In this document: positions 47,955-52,266 of the stretch, in pieces
Layout of the letters: each line of letters opens with the position of its first letter
Position numbering within the stretch: the first letter of the stretch is position 1
NCBI GenBank assembly: GCA_020650975.1
Contig: JAIPMN010001429.1
Location: 1 to 52,266 of the forward strand
Source: Apostichopus californicus
Lineage: Eukaryota > Echinodermata > Holothuroidea > Aspidochirotida > Stichopodidae
Direction of reading: 5' to 3'
DNA: 52,266 bases
The notes under the pieces: generated by a model
Seen by the model: only the letters and a program-made list of their open reading frames with translations
What the model was told of the DNA's origin: nothing
Database searches by the model: none
Made by a program: the position numbers and the translations under genes

Positions 47955-47972
47955 CTGTAAGCGAAGAACGAA

Positions 47973-50900
47973 GTAAATTAAATATGACTATACAGGATCA
48001 TAGTCTGCAAGGTGTGGATCATGGCATAAGACTTTCCTTTAGGCTGGTTGAGGACTTTGTTCATGACAGATGTATCTGTATCACATAGACCAATATTCGT
48101 TGTTGTTGAGTTTGTGTCTAAAAGGAGCACATTACCTTTGGCCTTGTTTTATAGCTAACACAAAACATAGAGGACCTCAAACATCCATGTCTTTCTTAGG
48201 AGTGGGAATTGGTTTGTCTAGTTATTAATGAATCCACTAACTGGATCAAGGAAAACTGACTGGGAAATTGTAGACAATGGAAAAGAGCAAAGAAACTTGT
48301 GGCTAGGATTTGAACCAGTGACCTCTGGATGACTGGTTCAAATCCTGTTCTATTCTTGTTTAGACCAGACACTTAGATATTAAGGACATGCAACACAAAA
48401 GTTATTGAAAAATTTCTGATCTTTGGTCTTCATAAAATGATGCTTGACCATACAAGTTAATGGACAATATAGTGGGATTTTATTACAGTGTAAGAAAATT
48501 GATTAAGCTGACCTCTAGAAGCAGCAATATTTATGTAAAAAAACATACTATTCAGTAGTATAACAGTGGAATATACTATAGCACACATACTGTAAGCAGG
48601 TAAAGCTCACGAAAAATGTCACCTCATATAACCAACATCTTCTCTGAATACTGTTGCTAAAGATAAACTACCTTTTTTCTTTTTCCTCTCTCTTTTTGTA
48701 ACAGGTTGAAGATCAATTTTGTTTCTATTCATTTGTTCATGCTTTCTTTCCTCTATAAGCATTCAGCAAATGCACTTGGGACTGACAGATAACTGCATGG
48801 ATGAAATAAAATATTATGTCAACAGCTGCTGTGAACATTTCTCTGTGTATGTACAATGGCACATACAATTGATAAATACAGAGGCATGCCACTCAACTTC
48901 ATGTTGCAAAGTTTGGTATAAGAACCACAGTCATGTCTTCTACAGAGCAAATGCACACCAAAGTAAGGCTTGTTAGTTATGTCCTATCGGTGTCCAAAAA
49001 AATTAAGTACTGTATGTATTTAAAAATATCTTTGCTATATCCAAGAAGAAACCACTACCACTGTGTGTAAGTCAACAGTAAGTCTTTGATTGTCAGCTAA
49101 ACCTAGTTTTTGCCCTTATTTGCATTTAAGAATCAGGGAAGAAAACATTATATGGTCGATTTTACTGCCAGAACTGGCACCTTTTTGGGAGGAGGAAAAA
49201 TTTATACTCACTTACTTTATGGAATGCTGTTAACTAAGTGAACAATCCACTTAATATACACATTTGTAAGTAAAGTTCCAGAGCAATCAATGAATAGACA
49301 CAAGTTGGAGCAAAATGCCGGAGTTCCAAGCATTTGGTTACAAGTGTAAACAGGAGAGGAAGGAGCAGGGAAGGGAAACCGATATTATGTCATTCCTGAC
49401 GGGAAAAGATTTTTAGAAAAAAGAGAACATACAAAAGGCACAAAAGCACCAGGCTTGCCCCTCTGTCGCAGAACCCTTACTAGTGTTAGCAGAAAAGTAT
49501 ATGGTTTATATCCCCTTTACTATGAACTACAAGTTGTCATTAAGGATTTTAGTTCAAATAAAACCACAATCATACCAAAACAGCATCTATACATAATGAA
49601 ACTGACACATCATGTAGTTGCTTCAAGATAGCCCAACTCAAATACTAACTTAAATGCACTGCTACTGTGAAAGGAGTAGTAAGCTGCAATATTTCATACA
49701 AACTGTGAAGCAGTCAGTGTAAAAAAATTATATATGTAATATTAAAAACATAAATTCCATTTTCTCTACTGTATTTTAATGAGAATACATAAAATGATCA
49801 GATGTCAATGTACTGTGTTAAGTTGTTCCTATGGCAATTTAGTCAAATGTCATGTGTTGGTAATAAACACTACCATGATCACAGACACACCCAAAGGTCG
49901 TAAGTTGCTCACCCTGGAAATGAACGTGCTAAAATTTACAAAACAGATGCTATAACCTAGCCCTGGATTCTCTGACTATTCTGACATTGTGAAGTATTAT
50001 ATGAAGGGATTAAAATGTCTGAAATTATGAGAAAATATTGGGTGACAGAAAGATGCTTCATGATCCTTGAAGCACGAACATTCACATCATGTATGGCTGT
50101 CTAGCATATATTAGGGCAGTACTTATGACCAGTGATGTAGCTATGCTTGTCAACCAGCGGTCGGTCAGCATTAACCGGTGGTCAGTGTCTATAATGACAG
50201 ACACTACTCAGAAATTGAAGGTCTTTCTTACGAGTACTTGCCGATTGCTACAACCAGAAGTTTCGGTCCATCACTAGAGATGTCTCGACATTTTCATATA
50301 ATGACTCACATTCCAGGACCAGGAAACGTGCAAGTAGCACTCAACTTGTCCTATTTTACATCTCCTCCTTAAGGCCTATGCTCAATATGAAAAGATTTCT
50401 AGTATCATTCTCCTTGTCCAATTAAATGTCAGTTCCATGCGTAGTTTGCTTGATTAACATATATATTATCCAACAAAAGCGTTATTTCTGAGCAAATTAT
50501 CTTCAAGAGATAACTTTTGATTTCCGGAGGGTGCTACAAGGTCATAAGCTTCACAATTCCTCACAAAAAAAACCTTCATACCAGGTATCTGGTATCACTA
50601 AGCAACACAAAGAATGATTCATTTTTAGCTCAGCTACACAATTTAATAATACAAATCAGTTATATATGTTAAATTAAACAGGTTTGTATGAAAAATACAT
50701 AACTGGCATGTCAGAAATGACAAGTAGCCTATCAATTTATGCGTTGCATATTAAGTGTGGTTAACAATTTGTGTATTTCAGGACATATTCAGTACTGATA
50801 TTTATAAGTTGATATTAAGAAACTAAATTGATCATATTCTATTATTTTTCAAATCAGTGTTGCAATACAAATAACATGATGAGAAAATAAGAGTACAGTA

Positions 50901-52266
50901 TATTTAACAGAATTCATATTATAATAATAGAAAACATAACATACATATATGAGAATACGCAACATAACTTTGACTGTGAAAGAATAGGAAAACAAAGAGG
51001 AAGTTTTAGAGGAACTTACACAAATTCTGGGTACTTAATGTAAGTAACCTGAAAATACTTAAAAGAAAATAGAGTGGGTTGGGGTGGGGCTAAGCAACAA
51101 AAGAAGAATTTGCACATCTGATACCACCAACAATAGCAATTTAAACTCAAAGCAATATATATGAATATGCAGCAGCAGACATGTAAATGACTATGTATAT
51201 ACTGCTAGTTTGTAATCATCCTCCCCACCCCTGGTTATATCCAGCCTCCTCAATCTCTCCCCTCAGGGCCCTCACAATATTTCTCACCTCCAGGCTCCAC
51301 CAAAACCTTAAAAAAAAAATTCAACAGAACTCTCAGTGCATGTACAGCAGCCTAACCTAGACTAACTGGACTGGAACAGCAAATGACTATTTTTATTGAG
51401 CCCTGGTTTTAAACCCTGTTAGATAAACTTCAATGGATACTGCATTGAATATATAATATATACTGAATATTGCCAATATTTATACAGCTAAGTACTGCAA
51501 GTACCTTACACTAATAACCATGTGCAGAATCACAAGGAAAAAAGTTTGTGGAAGCTGACATTAGAAAATGAATGTATGCTTTCAATTAAAACTAAGAGTG
51601 GTCTGTTATACATGTGTTCTGCCAATGGACAATCTGGCATATTTATATTCGATTGCTGAAAGGGGCCTTCAAGGTTCCTTCACTGCAATACTTGAAAGAA
51701 ATCAAGTCAACATGAGGGTTTCAAAGTTTCCTCTATAATTTTCCTTGATTAACAGCATGGCTGGTAACTTTATGTGCCTTTGTGTAGCAGGATGCAAACA
51801 AAATTTATATTGTTGCATAAAATTACATCAAAACAATAAAGCAGTTCTCCCTCTCACAAGCATGCTCATGTAAAAATGAAGTCAATTTCCCTTTATAATT
51901 TATGGAACAGTGTTATGTGTGTAAACCAATGTGTTAGACAGGGAAAAGTTTAGTGTTAACATTTTGTACATCAGTTTTCGAGTCTCTTAGCCTCTCAGTT
52001 TAGTATGGTTACTATATAGACTGCTTCACATCTTTGCACTTTCATTTATACCAATTTTGAAAGATATACTGGTCAAATAAATGATTCCCTGTTAGATGTT
52101 TTATTGTCTCTAGAAACGTTTCACCTAAGATGGTGTGTCGGGGTGGGGGAGGGGGTTGGAGAAAGTGCAAGCAAGATTTATGTACATTTGGTTACATGCG
52201 TGATTTGTCTCAGTGGGTCTTTTTCTAGTCAATATTCTCTTTTTCATTATATAGTCTTCCAATTGA
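47973..52266. other. Region upstream of FBXL7 exon 1: no gene recognised
   Basis: AT-rich sequence with one perfect hairpin (48305-48346) and a possible degenerate transposon end near 50128 (cagtgatgtagct). It should contain the 5' UTR exon or first intron of FBXL7, but no promoter element can be called with confidence. Confidence 0.4.
48305..48346. repeat. Perfect 15-bp hairpin with two tRNA B-box-like arms
   Basis: aggatttgaaccagt (48305-48319) and its exact reverse complement (48332-48346) around a 12-base loop. The arm read on the minus strand, GGTTCAAATCC, matches the polymerase III B box and is followed by TAGCCAC, like the 3' part of a tRNA or tRNA-derived SINE. Confidence 0.75.

Noticed and set aside
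50128-50280. Fourth hAT-type element starting with cagtgatgtagct
   Set aside because: No matching right end or 8-bp duplication could be found.

Overview
The window looks like a piece of an animal genome: AT-rich, very gene-sparse, full of short non-autonomous DNA transposons, with long introns and consensus GT/AG splice sites. One gene is certain, an FBXL7 orthologue (F-box and leucine-rich-repeat subunit of an SCF ubiquitin ligase) on the minus strand. The four-coding-exon structure, base composition and repeat types suggest a marine invertebrate deuterostome, perhaps an echinoderm such as a sea cucumber. The species is inference.

Layout from the gene's 5' end (high coordinates) to its 3' end: 47871-52266 upstream sequence with a perfect hairpin repeat at 48305-48346 and a short inverted repeat carrying donor-like sequence at 47899-47954; coding exon 1 at 47692-47728 (12 codons plus one base, starting Met-Gly); intron 1; exon 2 at 45256-45360; a 36.3-kb intron 2; exon 3 at 8330-8995 (Ser/Thr-rich linker, F-box, first LRRs); a 2.0-kb intron 3; exon 4 at 5594-6336 (remaining LRRs and stop); then the 3' untranslated region, with a candidate AATAAA at 4718-4723. 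The four exons join in frame (all three introns phase 1) into a 516-residue protein. Exons 1 and 2 are too short to stand out as ORFs and were found by following splice phase.

The rest is accessory DNA. The left edge holds a 208-bp foldback element, a tRNA-like SINE piece split by a 1.0-kb hAT-type element, and a degenerate tandem array. Intron 2 carries two further short hAT-type elements, each with a perfect 8-bp target-site duplication (14595-14967, 18452-18816), a 10-N assembly gap flanked by a false 24-bp duplication (17369-17429), many poly(dG)/poly(dC) runs, minisatellites, and a few gene-like islands that might hide small exons (12250-12480, 26398-26493, 28088-28296, 35849-36391). None of these islands can be assigned to a known family. 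I see no CRISPR array, no intact transposase, and no rRNA or complete tRNA gene.
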